A DNA stretch of 64,000 nucleotides. Source: Halochromatium roseum (lineage in GTDB: Bacteria; Pseudomonadota; Gammaproteobacteria; Chromatiales; Chromatiaceae). The translations under genes were made by a program, and so were the position numbers. The DNA lies in the NCBI RefSeq assembly GCF_016653315.1, contig NZ_NHSH01000057.1, forward strand, positions 62,001-126,000, in the 5' to 3' direction. The notes under the pieces are model-generated. The model was given only the letters and a program-made list of their open reading frames with translations. It ran no database searches and was not told where the DNA came from. Below, piece after piece: positions 34,104 to 43,857 of this stretch (its first letter is position 1; each line of letters starts with the position of its first letter).

Positions 34104-35258
34104 ATGAGGCGAGGCAGAGCGCGAGCAGTTGGATGCGGTCTGGATCGGCGTGAGTTTCTCCGATGGGCTGCATTGTTGTCCTTGTCGGCGGCGTTGCCAC
34201 TGCATGCAACGGCGGCGGATACAGCGGAACTGAGGACTGCGCCGCGATCGCCGGCGACTCAGTTGCCAGCGCGAGTCGTTGCGCTTGGTCCAGGTGCGTT
34301 GCGACTCCTGGCCTATCTGGACGCGACCGATGGGCTCTGCGCGATCGAGGGGATGGAGCAGCGTGGCCCGAGCGGTCGGCCCTATACCCTCATGCTCGGC
34401 GATCTCAGCGATCAGCTACCGGTGATCGGTCCCGGTGGGGTGGGGCGTCTGCCGGATCTGGAGCGGCTGCTGATGGCCAAACCCGACCTCGCGGTCGCCG
34501 TCACGCTCGACGAACAACAGGTGCGGATGCTCGAGCAGCGCGCCGGCATCCCGGTGCTGCTGCTCAGCTACGGCGCGATCGGCGAGCTGCAGCTGCCGGT
34601 GTTTGCCGACTCACTACGGCGCTTGGCGGAGCCGCTCGGGCGCCAAGCGCGTGCCGAGGCGCTGGTCGAGGCCATCGAGGCCTCGCTCGCCGAGCTGGCG
34701 ACGCGGGTGGCGGATGCCGACCCCGTGCCGGCCTACATCGGCGGCATCAGTCTCAAGGGTCAGCAGGGGCTGGCCAGCACCCAGGCGGGCCATCTGCCGC
34801 TGCGCTGGGCTGGTGCCGACAACCTGGCCGACCGCATCGCTGAATCGGGTCATCGCTTTATCGATCTCGAACAGTTGCTGGCCTGGAACCCGCCGGTCCT
34901 GTTCATCGACGGCGGCGGCCTGCCGGCGGTGCTGAAAGAGGTTGCGATCAATCCGGGGCTGTTCGCCGCGCTGGATGCAGTGCAACGCGGTCAGGTCTTC
35001 GCGACCTTGCCATTCAACGCGTACAACACCAACGTTGAGCACGCCTTGATCAACGCCTGGTTCATCGCCTCAAGGCTCTATCCGGAGCAGTTCCCGGCGT
35101 TTGATCCGGTCGCTAAGGCGGATGCGATCTACCGCGACTTCTATGGTGAGCCACTCTATGCGCGTCTGCGGGCGGAGGGGCAGGGGAGCCAGCCGGGATT
35201 CGCACGGGTTGATCTGCTGACCGGCGAGGTTGACCCGCTACCCATCGGTGGCGGTTGA
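34104..35258 (+). CDS. Periplasmic iron/heme/cobalamin-type binding protein (Tat substrate)
   Basis: Substrate-binding protein of a FecCD-type importer, 384 residues. The N-terminus is a Tat signal: DRREFLRWAALLSLSAALP with the twin Arg. The mature protein has the two-lobed fold of the TroA/FhuD superfamily: RVVALGPGALRLLAYLDA, PDLERLLMAKPDLAVAVT, GIPVLLLSYG, WAGADNLADRIA and FIDGGGLPAVLKEVAINPG. Ligand (hemin, ferric siderophore or cobalamin) cannot be set from sequence. The ATG at 34104 has GGAG 6 nt upstream. Permease and ATPase genes follow. Confidence 0.85.
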   Translation: MRRGRARAVGCGLDRREFLRWAALLSLSAALPLHATAADTAELRTAPRSPATQLPARVVALGPGALRLLAYLDATDGLCAIEGMEQRGPSGRPYTLMLGDLSDQLPVIGPGGVGRLPDLERLLMAKPDLAVAVTLDEQQVRMLEQRAGIPVLLLSYGAIGELQLPVFADSLRRLAEPLGRQARAEALVEAIEASLAELATRVADADPVPAYIGGISLKGQQGLASTQAGHLPLRWAGADNLADRIAESGHRFIDLEQLLAWNPPVLFIDGGGLPAVLKEVAINPGLFAALDAVQRGQVFATLPFNAYNTNVEHALINAWFIASRLYPEQFPAFDPVAKADAIYRDFYGEPLYARLRAEGQGSQPGFARVDLLTGEVDPLPIGGG

Positions 35259-35435
35259 TCTGCGGGAGATGTTTCGGGACAAGACCATCAGCGGGCTGAC
35301 GCCTTGGCGATTGGCAAGATTGAGTCTGTGTCTGTGGTCAGGCCCTCGCTGCCAACCTCTTGCGCGGCTGTTGTGGCAATCCGACGCGTTCGAGCCATTC
35401 GGTAAACCCCACCCGGCGACTGGATCAGTATCCTG

Positions 35436-36560
35436 ATGCAGGGGCTTGCCAAAGACAAAGAGTCCGCTGTTGGCAACGCAGGGGATGCGCCGCCGTCGCC
35501 GCGTCGAGCCTACCAGCGTTTACTCCAGCAGCGGCTGCTGCTTGGACTGGCCATGCTCGCCGCGCTCGCGCTGCTGCTACTCATTGCGCTTGGCAGCGGC
35601 TCCTACCAGCTTGGCCCAAGCGCGGTCGCAGCGGCACTGCTGGCCGGCCCATCGCCAGCGGATCAGGAGCAACTCGTTGCCGCCCAGGTCATCTGGAGCT
35701 TGCGCCTGCCACGGGTGATCACGGCACTCTTGGCCGGCGCCTCCTTGGGCCTGGCCGGCGCCGTACTGCAAGGGCTGCTGCGCAATCGGCTGGCCTCGCC
35801 TTTTACCCTCGGCATCTCGCAAGGGGCCGCGCTTGGGGCGACCTGCGCCATCGTGCTCTTCGATGCCGGTGCGCTGCATGCGGTGGGTACCGAAGCCATG
35901 ACCCTGCAGGCGCCGATGAGCGTGGTTGGCTTGGCGCTGGCCGGTGGTCTCGGCGCTGCAGCGCTGATCCTAATGATTGGAACGCTGCGCGGCCTGACCC
36001 CCGAGGCGGTGGTCTTGGCCGGCATCGCGCTTGGCGCCTTCGCCAGCGCGGCGACCATGATCGTTCAATACTTCGCCTCCGACACCCAGGCCGCGGCGAC
36101 CCTGTTCTGGACCTTTGGCGATCTTGGCCGCGCCGGCTGGTCCGAGTTGGCTTGGCTCGCGGCGGCGCTGGTCGCGATTGGGGTCTGGCCGCTGCGGGCG
36201 GCTTGGCATTACAACGCGCTCGCCTGGGGCGATGATCTCGCTCGTGGACTCGGGGTCTCGGTCGCCCGGCAGCGGTTGATCGGTACCGCCGCGGCCGCCG
36301 CGCTGGCGGCCATCACCACCGCTTTTCTCGGCGTGATCGGCTTCATCGGGCTGATCGCGCCGCATCTGATCCGTCTGCTGATCGGTGGTGATCAGCGCTT
36401 TCTGCTGCCCTTCTCGGCGCTCGCCGGGGCGCTGATCCTGCTTGCTGCCGATACCTTGGCGCGGGTGCTGATTGCGCCGGTGATGCTGCCGGTCGGGGCA
36501 GTCACCGCGCTGCTCGGTGCGCCGCTGTTGCTGGTGCTCCTGCTGCGCCAACGGCGCTGA
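35436..36560 (+). CDS. FecCD-family ABC transporter permease
   Basis: Ten-TM permease for an iron-chelate, heme or cobalamin importer, 374 residues. Family signatures: SLRLPRVITALLAGASLGLA, GAVLQGLLRNRLASPFTLG, GLTPEAVVLAGIALGAFA and GVIGFIGLIAPHLIRLLIGG. It follows the binding-protein gene after 177 bp without recognised features and precedes the ATPase gene by 5 bp. Confidence 0.95.
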   Translation: MQGLAKDKESAVGNAGDAPPSPRRAYQRLLQQRLLLGLAMLAALALLLLIALGSGSYQLGPSAVAAALLAGPSPADQEQLVAAQVIWSLRLPRVITALLAGASLGLAGAVLQGLLRNRLASPFTLGISQGAALGATCAIVLFDAGALHAVGTEAMTLQAPMSVVGLALAGGLGAAALILMIGTLRGLTPEAVVLAGIALGAFASAATMIVQYFASDTQAAATLFWTFGDLGRAGWSELAWLAAALVAIGVWPLRAAWHYNALAWGDDLARGLGVSVARQRLIGTAAAAALAAITTAFLGVIGFIGLIAPHLIRLLIGGDQRFLLPFSALAGALILLAADTLARVLIAPVMLPVGAVTALLGAPLLLVLLLRQRR

Positions 36561-36565
36561 CCGCG

Positions 36566-37426
36566 ATGCTCGAGATCGACCGACTCTCTTTTTCCTATGC
36601 GCGGGGCACTTCGAGCAAGGCGGCGGGTCGCCATGGCGCTCTTGGTCCTTCCTGTGACGTCTCTGCCGTCTCTGCCGACAGTGCTGTCGGCAACGGCCGT
36701 CCGCTGCTGCTGGACCAGCTGAATCTGTCGGTCGCCTCTGGCGAGCTGCTCGCGGTACTGGGGCCGAATGGCGTCGGCAAATCAACCCTGCTCAAGCTCA
36801 TCGCGGGACTCTTGCCGTGCAAGCAAGGCCGGATTGGCATCGATACCACGGATCTGAACGCGCTGAGCCGGCGCGAGCGGGCGCAGCGCATCGCCTATCT
36901 GCCGCAGATGACCGAGATCGCGTCGGTGACGGTGTTCGAGGCGGTGCTGCTCGGCCGCCTGCCACATCTCGGGCTGCAGCCGAGCGAGCGCGATCTGGCG
37001 ATGGTCGAGACGATGCTCTGCGATCTTGGGCTAGCGCCACTGAGTGGCCGGCGGGTGAGTCGGCTCAGTGGCGGCGAGTTGCAGAAGGTGGTGATCGCGC
37101 GCGCGCTGGTTCAAGAGCCGCGGCTGTTGCTGCTCGATGAACCGGTGAATCATCTCGATCTGCGCAACCAGATCGCGGTGCTGCGCAGCATCCAGGCGCT
37201 GACCCGCGCGCATGCGCTCATCACCTTGGTCGTGCTGCATGATCTCAATCTCGCCCTGCGCTTTGCCGACCGCTTCCTGCTGTTGGGGCCGCATGCAGCC
37301 GTCACGACCGGTTGCATGGAAGCGCTCGCATCAGAGGCTGTCGGCGCGGCCTATGGGATCACAGTGATCCGAGGTGAGGTGGGTGGGCTGCCGGTGATGG
37401 TGCCCGTCGTCTCTGCTGCATCATAG
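36566..37426 (+). CDS. Iron-chelate/heme-type ABC transporter ATP-binding protein
   Basis: ATPase partner of the FecCD permease, 286 residues. Walker A LGPNGVGKSTLLKLIAGLL, Q-loop YLPQMTEIAS, signature RVSRLSGGELQKVVIARAL, Walker B LLLLDEPVNHLDLRNQ, switch His in VVLHDLNLA. Between the first strand and the second there is an insert of about 30 Ser/Ala/Gly residues that is not typical. Confidence 0.95.
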   Translation: MLEIDRLSFSYARGTSSKAAGRHGALGPSCDVSAVSADSAVGNGRPLLLDQLNLSVASGELLAVLGPNGVGKSTLLKLIAGLLPCKQGRIGIDTTDLNALSRRERAQRIAYLPQMTEIASVTVFEAVLLGRLPHLGLQPSERDLAMVETMLCDLGLAPLSGRRVSRLSGGELQKVVIARALVQEPRLLLLDEPVNHLDLRNQIAVLRSIQALTRAHALITLVVLHDLNLALRFADRFLLLGPHAAVTTGCMEALASEAVGAAYGITVIRGEVGGLPVMVPVVSAAS

Positions 37427-37479
37427 CGGATAGCCTGAGCCGGGCACGAAGCACGAAGGGCTCAACGCGGACTGGCCCT

Positions 37480-38517
37480 TCAAGCCATTCGCCAGGCGAC
37501 CTCAGTTCCGGCGCGCAAGGGCAGGATCTCGTCCGAGCCTGAGCGGATCAGCTCGGGCACTGACCAGGCCTGGGCTTCCAGGGTGATCTGGTCGTCATTC
37601 CTGGGCAGGCCGTAGAAATCCGGGCCATGGAAGCTCGCAAAGCCTTCGAGTCGATCCAAGGCACCGGCGTTGGCGAAGACCTCGGCATAGAGTTCGATCG
37701 CCGCCGGCGCGCTGTAGATCCCGGCACAGCCGCAGCCCGACTCCTTGGCGTTTTTTGGATGCGGCGCCGAATCCGTGCCAAGAAAGAACTTCGGATCACC
37801 GCTGGTGGCCGCTTTTACCAGGGCCTGACGATGGGTTTCGCGCTTGAGCAGCGGCAGGCAGTAATGATGCGGCCGCAAACCGCCATCGAACAGCGCATTG
37901 CGGTTCAGGAGCAAATGATGAACGGTGATGGTCGCCGCAACCCGCTCGGAGGCCTCCAGCACGTAGTCAACGGCGTCTTGGGTCGTGACGTGCTCGAGCA
38001 CGGTGCGCAGGGCCGGAAAGCGGGTATTGATCTGCTGTAGATGCCGCTCGATGAACACCGCTTCCCGGTCGAAGACATCGATCTCCCGGTCCGTGACTTC
38101 ACCGTGCAGCAACAACGGCAGATCGACCTCCTGCATGGCCTCGAGCACCGCATCAACCTGGCTCAGATCCCGAACCCCATTGTCGGAATTAGTCGTTGCG
38201 CCCGCCGGATAAAGCTTAACCGCATAGATCGCTTCTGAGGCCTTGGCCCGTTGGATCTCGTCTGGCGAGGTGTTTTCGGTCAGGTACAGTGTCATCAGCG
38301 GATCGAAGGTCATACCCTCGGGCACCGCCGCGAGAATGCGCTCGCGATAGGCCTCGGCCTCGGCCACTGTGGTCACCGGCGGCTTGAGATTGGGCATCAC
38401 GATGGCTCGCGCGAAGCAACGAGCGGTGTCCGCAATCACTGTCTTCAGCATCTCACCATCGCGCAGATGCAGATGCCAGTCATCGGGTTTGGTAATTCGG
38501 AGTTGCTGGTTGGTCAT
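37480..38517 (-). CDS. pyrC: Dihydroorotase PyrC
   Basis: Zinc enzyme of pyrimidine synthesis, converting carbamoyl aspartate to dihydroorotate. 345 residues, class II type. Metal ligands: [10 protein letters not shown], carboxylated Lys in [15 protein letters not shown], His in LLLHGEVTD and LEHVTTQDA, Asp in [15 protein letters not shown]. It stands alone on the minus strand. Confidence 0.98.
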   Translation of the reverse strand: MTNQQLRITKPDDWHLHLRDGEMLKTVIADTARCFARAIVMPNLKPPVTTVAEAEAYRERILAAVPEGMTFDPLMTLYLTENTSPDEIQRAKASEAIYAVKLYPAGATTNSDNGVRDLSQVDAVLEAMQEVDLPLLLHGEVTDREIDVFDREAVFIERHLQQINTRFPALRTVLEHVTTQDAVDYVLEASERVAATITVHHLLLNRNALFDGGLRPHHYCLPLLKRETHRQALVKAATSGDPKFFLGTDSAPHPKNAKESGCGCAGIYSAPAAIELYAEVFANAGALDRLEGFASFHGPDFYGLPRNDDQITLEAQAWSVPELIRSGSDEILPLRAGTEVAWRMA

Positions 38518-38556
38518 TCCAAACTGGAGGATCAGGTTGTTGCTGCAAAGGCTGTG

Positions 38557-39066
38557 ATGCCGCGACCATCTTACTCTTTGACGGCTGATCTGGCAGGCTG
38601 TTTTGGGTGGGGTGCGGACGTTTTCCGGGCCTGTGATTTGGTGCGCACTCGCGATCCTCAGACCCTGCTACTCACCGCTGCCGACAGCGATGGCTCTGGT
38701 CTCCAGCTCTTGTGTGTCGCGCCTGATGGCATCGAAGGGGCCAACACCCGCGCCTTCGTCGCCGAGGCCGACGCGCAGCTGCCGTATCGCCCCCTGCCCA
38801 ATCTGGCCACCGAGCTGCAGCCGGTGCCCGCGCAACCACTGCTGTTCGCCATCGCCTGGCCCGGCTTCAGCGACTTCGCCGGCGGCATCCTGAGCCGGGC
38901 CGAGGGGCTGAATGCGGACTGGCTGCGTCGTGCCGAGCCCTTTGCCGCGGGTGAGCCGCCGCTGCGCCAGCGTTTTGACAACACGGATGTCTACCGGCTG
39001 CTCTACAAGACCCTGTTTGGCGTGCGGCTGCCAAGTAGGGTTGGGGTGGAGGCAGAAACGCGGTAG
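38557..39066 (+). CDS. Protein of unknown function
   Basis: 169-residue protein starting at ATG 38557, 39 bp from the divergent pyrC. I do not recognise it. It has a mixed alpha/beta composition ([40 protein letters not shown]), no signal peptide and no cofactor motif. A longer reading extends through pyrC on the opposite strand and is unlikely. Confidence 0.5.
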   Translation: MPRPSYSLTADLAGCFGWGADVFRACDLVRTRDPQTLLLTAADSDGSGLQLLCVAPDGIEGANTRAFVAEADAQLPYRPLPNLATELQPVPAQPLLFAIAWPGFSDFAGGILSRAEGLNADWLRRAEPFAAGEPPLRQRFDNTDVYRLLYKTLFGVRLPSRVGVEAETR

Positions 39067-39126
39067 CCAGTAGCAGGGTCCTGTGGCTCAAGGCTCAAGC
39101 CATCCCTGGCTCAGCGTCGAGGACGC

Positions 39127-39930
39127 TTAATCCAGTGCGGTGGCATTGATCCAGAGCACCGCATCCTGCGACAGCTCTTTACCCTCATACTCCTTGTCCG
39201 GTCCAGAGCCGAGGCAGGCGAAGCCCCAGACGCCCGCGCGCGGGATACCGAAGGTGAATAGCCCGTTGTCGTCGGTGATGGCGACCACGGCCGTGCTCGG
39301 CACCGGCCCCAGGGTCTCCTTGCTGATGCGGTTGGCCTCCAGGTCGATCTCGCTGTTGATGTACTCGATCTCGCACTCGACACCGGCGGCCGGCTTGCCC
39401 TCTGAGAGCAGCTGACCGGTGAAGGTGCTGCCGGCGAAGACCTGATAGGGCTTGTTCATCGGCATGATCTCGGTGGGCAGGCCGAGCGGCTCGTTCCAGC
39501 CGGTCGGCATCGCCCCCTTGTTGACCATGGCTTTCGTGATCTGCTGGATGTAGACATCCTCAGCGCCCTCCATATAAGGCGCTGGTACCAGGCCGAAGAG
39601 GTAGTCACCATTGCGCTTGATCTTGTAGCTGGCCTTGTAGCCATCGGCGGGCTCATCGCCTGGCCCCTGCCAGTCGACCGCCTCGAGGCTGTCGATCAGA
39701 TCGGTCTTCTCGCCCTTGAAGACGACGAAGAACGCCTCCGGCTGGCCCATGTCCATGCTGTGGCTGTTCTCCATCGGGTGCCCGAAGATCAAAGCCAGAG
39801 GGATGTCGCCTGGCTTCTCCAGCATCACCTCGGGGGTGTAGAGCAGCTGGAAGTGCGCCTGGGCGTTGCCGGCGAGGGTCAGAGCAAGGGTCATGCCGGT
39901 GGCGGTACTGAGCAGAACGGGGCGTTTCAT
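39127..39930 (-). CDS. DUF4198-family periplasmic metal-related protein
   Basis: 267-residue exported protein. Signal peptide MKRPVLLSTATGMTLALTL then AQA cleavage leaves a mature N-terminal His in HFQLLYTPEVML. The body has the beta-rich DUF4198 pattern (PLALIFGHPMENSHSMDMG; YKIKRNGDYLFGLVPAPY; PYQVFAGSTFTGQLL; PSTAVVAITDDNGLFTFGIP). DUF4198 proteins often lie beside nickel, cobalt or iron uptake genes. AGGAG precedes the ATG at 39930. It is transcribed with the next small gene and away from feoAB. Confidence 0.8.
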   Translation of the reverse strand: MKRPVLLSTATGMTLALTLAGNAQAHFQLLYTPEVMLEKPGDIPLALIFGHPMENSHSMDMGQPEAFFVVFKGEKTDLIDSLEAVDWQGPGDEPADGYKASYKIKRNGDYLFGLVPAPYMEGAEDVYIQQITKAMVNKGAMPTGWNEPLGLPTEIMPMNKPYQVFAGSTFTGQLLSEGKPAAGVECEIEYINSEIDLEANRISKETLGPVPSTAVVAITDDNGLFTFGIPRAGVWGFACLGSGPDKEYEGKELSQDAVLWINATALD

Positions 39931-40024
39931 CGTCTCGAGTCTCCTATGGAGCAGGGGTGGAGGGGGTTCAACAGGCTTCCGGGGCCGAATCAAATCGAGC
40001 AGCCTGAGCGACCGTCTTTTGGAT

Positions 40025-40393
40025 CTACTCGACGATGTCGCTGCCAGCGATCTCGATATCGTGGCCAGGACCGGCGTCGAAGACGACCTTGTAGTCGCCA
40101 TCGGGCTTGTCGAACTCGAACTCGCTGTACTCACTCATCTCGCCCTCGATCACGACGTTGTCGTTCGCGTCCAAGACACGGATGCCGACCCCGGCGGCGG
40201 AGGAGCCATCGGAGAATCCGCCTTCGCAGAGCACGGTGCCGTCACCGTTGTCGTAGCAAGAGCACAGCGGGGTGTGGGCAAAGGCGGTTGCAGTTGCAAG
40301 CGTCAGTGCGAGTGCCGTGGCCGCTGAGGCGATGTGGAGTAAGGGCTTGCGGGTCAGAGAGGGGATCAGTGAACGGGCGATCGGCTGGGTCAT
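40025..40393 (-). CDS. Small periplasmic protein, feo-associated
   Basis: 122-residue exported protein with a signal peptide (IASAATALALTLATATAFA) and a mature start HTPLCSCYDNGDGTVLCEGG then FSDGSSAAGV: three Cys close together, followed by a small beta domain (VVFDAGPGHDIEIAGSDIVE). I recall this CxC...C plus GFSDGSSA pattern from proteins encoded beside iron- or nickel-transport genes in anaerobes, but no function is assigned. It is upstream of the DUF4198 gene on the same strand and divergent from feoA. Confidence 0.72.
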   Translation of the reverse strand: MTQPIARSLIPSLTRKPLLHIASAATALALTLATATAFAHTPLCSCYDNGDGTVLCEGGFSDGSSAAGVGIRVLDANDNVVIEGEMSEYSEFEFDKPDGDYKVVFDAGPGHDIEIAGSDIVE

Positions 40394-40435
40394 CGGGTCA
40401 TCTCCGTGTCTGGACGTTTCACCACAAGCCTAGCG

Positions 40436-40502
40436 CTGTTTTTTTCACATGTAAATAAAAAACGATCGCATTTGCGTTTGTTTTGTTGTCTGGATTATTA
40501 TT
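40436..40502. promoter_or_regulatory. AT-rich divergent promoter region of the feo module, possible Fur site
   Basis: The region between the two transcription units is strikingly AT-rich against its surroundings. On the minus strand AAATGCGATCGTTTTTTATTT resembles a degenerate Fur box. Regulation of feoAB by Fur is well known elsewhere; here it is inferred. Confidence 0.4.
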
Positions 40503-40599
40503 AGCTCTCCAGTGGATGAACCTAAGCCTGATGGGGCTCCCATCAGTCCCAATCCTGAAGCGTCGCCCATCGATGGACGACCCCCTGAGAGCGTCAGCG

Positions 40600-40866
40600 A
40601 TGTCCAAGATGCCCGAGCGCGGCGGCGCGCAAACCCTGAACGACATTCGCCCCGGCGGGCGCGTGCGCATCCACCGGCACCATGCCGAGGCTGCGGTTCG
40701 CCAACGCCTGCTGGACCTGGGCCTGATGCCGAATGTGGTGGTGACGGTGGTGCGCAGCGCACCCTTGAACGATCCGATTGAGCTCAAGCTCGAGGCCTCG
40801 AGCATCACCCTGCGACGCCATGAAGCCATCACCATCGAGGTGACTAGCGAGGACAGTGAATCATGA
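40600..40866 (+). CDS. feoA: Ferrous iron transport protein FeoA
   Basis: Small SH3-like cytoplasmic protein (88 residues) that assists FeoB. Motifs: TLNDIRPGGRVRIHRHH, RQRLLDLGLMPNVVVTVVRS, PIELKLEASSITLRRHEA. The ATG at 40600 was chosen for a GAG-rich site about 8 nt upstream; ATGs at 40573 and 40609 are alternatives. The stop overlaps the feoB start. Confidence 0.92.
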   Translation: MSKMPERGGAQTLNDIRPGGRVRIHRHHAEAAVRQRLLDLGLMPNVVVTVVRSAPLNDPIELKLEASSITLRRHEAITIEVTSEDSES

Positions 40867-43382
40867 GCAAGCGCGATGGGGTCCTGGTCGCCCTGGCAGG
40901 CCAGCAGAACGCCGGCAAATCGACCCTATTCAATGTGTTGACCGGAGCGCGTCAGCATGTGGCCAACTATCCGGGCGTCACCGTCGACAAGAAGTACGGT
41001 CAGTACCGCGATGCGGTTGGCAGCGTCTATACCGTCGATCTCCCAGGCACCTACAGCCTGACCTCGTTCTCGCTCGAGGAGCGGGTCGCGCGCGAGTTCC
41101 TGCTTGGTGACCGACCGGACGTCACAGTCAACGTGGTCGATGCCTCCAATCTGCGCCGTTCCCTGCATCTGACCCTGCAGATCCTGGAGATGGAGCTGCC
41201 CTCGGTGCTGGCCTTGAACATGATGGATGTGGCCGAGGGGCGTGGTCTCCAGATCGATCAGTCGTTGCTGTCTGAGCGGCTGCAACTGCCGGTGGTGGCT
41301 ACTGTTGGCCGCAAAGGGCAGGGGCGCGAGGCATTGCGCGAGGCGGTGCGTGCCGAGGCGTCTCGGCAGGTCGAGACCCCGACACCGCCGCCGGTGCTGG
41401 TCGATTATGGGCCGCTCGAGCCGATCATCGCCCAGGTCCAACAACGCCTGGCGCGGTTCAAGGCGATTGCCGATCTGCCACAACGCTGGCTCGCGCTCGA
41501 GCTGCTCGAGGGTGACAGCCAAGCGGTCAGCATCCTGGTCGAGCGGCTCGGGGAAGCGGCGGCACGACCGCTGCGCGAGGCCATTGGCAGCTTGATCGCC
41601 GAGTTCGAGCAGCAGCAGGACATGGAGATCAGCGATTACGTCGTCGGCTGCCGGGATCGGGCCGTCGAGCGCCTGCTCGATGGCGTCTTGAGCGGCGGCG
41701 AGCAAGGCCGTAAGACCCTGACCGAGCGGGTCGATCGGGTCGTGCTCAATCGCTGGCTGGCACCGGGTTTCCTGCTGCTGACCGTGTTCGCGATCTATCA
41801 GGTCTCGATCGTCTGGGGCTATGAGCTGACCAACGTCACCTGGCCTTACCTCGCCAAGGGCCGCGAGCTGATCGCTGGGCTGCTACCGAGCGCACATTTC
41901 CTGGTCGATCCCTATGTGCGCTCGCTCGGGCTCTGGCTGGTCGATTCGGCCAACACCCTGCTCAACTATGTGCCGATCTTCATCATCCTCTTCGCCTGCA
42001 TCGCCATCGTCGAGGACTCGGGCTACATGGCCCGCATTGCCTTCATCCTCGATAAGGTGCTGCATCGCTTCGGCCTGCACGGGCAGAGCACGCTGCCGTT
42101 GATCCTCGGCGGCGTCTTTGCCGGTGGCTGTGCCGTGCCCGGCGTGATGGCCACCAAGGGCATCCCGGACAATCGCGCGCGCATGGCGACCATCTTCACC
42201 GTGCCGTTCATGAACTGCCTGGCCAAGGTGCCACTCTACACGCTACTGCTCGGCATCTTCTTCGTCGAGCACAAGTCGTTGATGATGTTCTACATCTCGA
42301 CCATGACCATCGTCTTCGCGCTGCTCGTGGCGAAACTGCTGACCAAGACCGTGCTCAGCGGCCAGGAGACCTCGCCGTTCGTGATGGAGCTGCCGCACTA
42401 TCATCTGCCGACCTTCAACGGTGTTGCCCGACGGGCGATCGAGCGCACCTGGCAGTACATCAAGAAGGTCGGCACCGTAGTGCTAGCGGTTGCGGTGGTG
42501 GTGTTCGTGCTACTGCATCTGCCGGGCCTGCCAGAGGCGCGCAAGGCGCATTTCCAGCAGGAGGCCGAGGCCGCCATCGAGCGCTTCGAGCAGGCGCTGG
42601 CTGGTAACCCTTATCGCGAGATCGCCACCGGCGCCAACCTGGTGCCGCTCATCAATTATTACAGCGACTACAAGCGCGCCAAGCTGAACGCAACGGGCGC
42701 CGAGGCCTCGCAGCGTGTCACCGAGCGCTTCCAGGCGCGCAATGCCGACTTCTATCCGCTCGTGATACGCGGCGGCGATCGTGACGCGAAACAGGCGAGT
42801 CGCGCGCTGCGCACCCTGGCGCGCGAGCGCCAGAAGCTGCGTCTGCAGATGCGCGAGGAGCGCATCACGCACTCGATCCTCGGCACCATCGGCCGCGGCA
42901 TGGAGCCGATCACCCAGTTCGCCGGCTTCGATTGGAAGATCAATGTCGCGCTGCTGGCGTCCTTTGCCGCCCGTGAGAGTAGTGTCGCGACCCTGGGGGT
43001 GCTGTTCCAGCAAGGCGATGACGAGAACCAGACGCTCGAGGAGCGCATGGGGCAGGAGACCCGAGAGGGTGGCGCCACCGCATTGCTGGCGGTGTCGATG
43101 ATCCTGTTCTTCGCCCTGTATCCGCCCTGCCTGGCCACCACCATGATGGTCAAGGTGCAGACCGGTTCCTACAAATGGATGGCATTCTCGATCATCTTCC
43201 CCACCATCCTTGGACTAGCGGTCTCGAGCGCGGTCTACAGTATTGGCATGGCAGTGGGCGCCACCGGGATCGAAGCCATGTCGGCGGTCTATTGGAGCGC
43301 CTTCGTGCTGCTGCTGATCGTCGGCCTGTTCAGTGATCGTCAGGCGAGCCGGCTGCTGCGGCAGCGCTTCTCGGAAGGTTAA
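40863..43382 (+). CDS. feoB: Ferrous iron transporter FeoB
   Basis: Main Fe(II) importer, 839 residues. N-terminal G domain: G1 GQQNAGKSTLFN, VANYPGVTVDKK, G3 DLPGTYSLT, G4 LNMMD. Membrane core with two Gate motifs: LPLILGGVFAGGCAVPGVMA with RMATIFTVPFMNCLAKVPLY, and FDWKINVALLASFAARESSV. The Q-N-A version of G1 belongs to one FeoB branch. An insert of about 100 charged residues (roughly 555-660) lies between TM segments in the second half, longer than in E. coli FeoB. ATGA overlap with feoA. Confidence 0.97.
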   Translation: MSKRDGVLVALAGQQNAGKSTLFNVLTGARQHVANYPGVTVDKKYGQYRDAVGSVYTVDLPGTYSLTSFSLEERVAREFLLGDRPDVTVNVVDASNLRRSLHLTLQILEMELPSVLALNMMDVAEGRGLQIDQSLLSERLQLPVVATVGRKGQGREALREAVRAEASRQVETPTPPPVLVDYGPLEPIIAQVQQRLARFKAIADLPQRWLALELLEGDSQAVSILVERLGEAAARPLREAIGSLIAEFEQQQDMEISDYVVGCRDRAVERLLDGVLSGGEQGRKTLTERVDRVVLNRWLAPGFLLLTVFAIYQVSIVWGYELTNVTWPYLAKGRELIAGLLPSAHFLVDPYVRSLGLWLVDSANTLLNYVPIFIILFACIAIVEDSGYMARIAFILDKVLHRFGLHGQSTLPLILGGVFAGGCAVPGVMATKGIPDNRARMATIFTVPFMNCLAKVPLYTLLLGIFFVEHKSLMMFYISTMTIVFALLVAKLLTKTVLSGQETSPFVMELPHYHLPTFNGVARRAIERTWQYIKKVGTVVLAVAVVVFVLLHLPGLPEARKAHFQQEAEAAIERFEQALAGNPYREIATGANLVPLINYYSDYKRAKLNATGAEASQRVTERFQARNADFYPLVIRGGDRDAKQASRALRTLARERQKLRLQMREERITHSILGTIGRGMEPITQFAGFDWKINVALLASFAARESSVATLGVLFQQGDDENQTLEERMGQETREGGATALLAVSMILFFALYPPCLATTMMVKVQTGSYKWMAFSIIFPTILGLAVSSAVYSIGMAVGATGIEAMSAVYWSAFVLLLIVGLFSDRQASRLLRQRFSEG

Positions 43383-43515
43383 GGTGAATCTCACGCAATT
43401 GATCTGCTGGGGGTGGGCGGCGCCATGAGCGTTAGGAATCTGGCCCTAACCACAAGCAAGCGCGTGGCTTCGAGTACGCCACGCCGTCTTGAGTTGACCG
43501 CAGAGGGGATGAGCG

Positions 43516-43857
43516 ATGGCCGAGCCTGACCAAGGATCGCAAACACACACAGCGTCGCCAGACAGCCTGGTCTCGCAGGCCGAGAGTGCGCGCAAGGATG
43601 AGCCTCTAGTGCAAACCTCGTCGCCATTGACGCTGGTCGATGCCGGAATCATTGCGCTGATCCTGGGTGTGGCGCTCTGGTATCTCTACCGGCAGTTCTG
43701 GCGCAAGCGCGGCGCTTGCGGTGGCTGCGCCAAGGGGGCAGGCGGCGGTTGCGCGGTCGCGCGCACGGTTGCCAACGCCTCGGCCTCGGCGCCATCGCCG
43801 CGCTCGCCCCAGGTGCATCCTGTCTCGGTCGATGCCGAGCACAAGCGATCCAAATGA
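43516..43857 (+). CDS. FeoB-associated Cys-rich membrane protein
   Basis: 113-residue protein with one TM helix (AGIIALILGVALWYLYRQFW) followed by a Cys cluster GACGGCAKGAGGGCA in the cytosolic side, the layout of FeoB-associated Cys-rich proteins thought to take the FeoC place. The N-terminal 40 residues are polar. It lies 133 bp after feoB, and its stop overlaps the next ATG. Confidence 0.8.
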   Translation: MAEPDQGSQTHTASPDSLVSQAESARKDEPLVQTSSPLTLVDAGIIALILGVALWYLYRQFWRKRGACGGCAKGAGGGCAVARTVANASASAPSPRSPQVHPVSVDAEHKRSK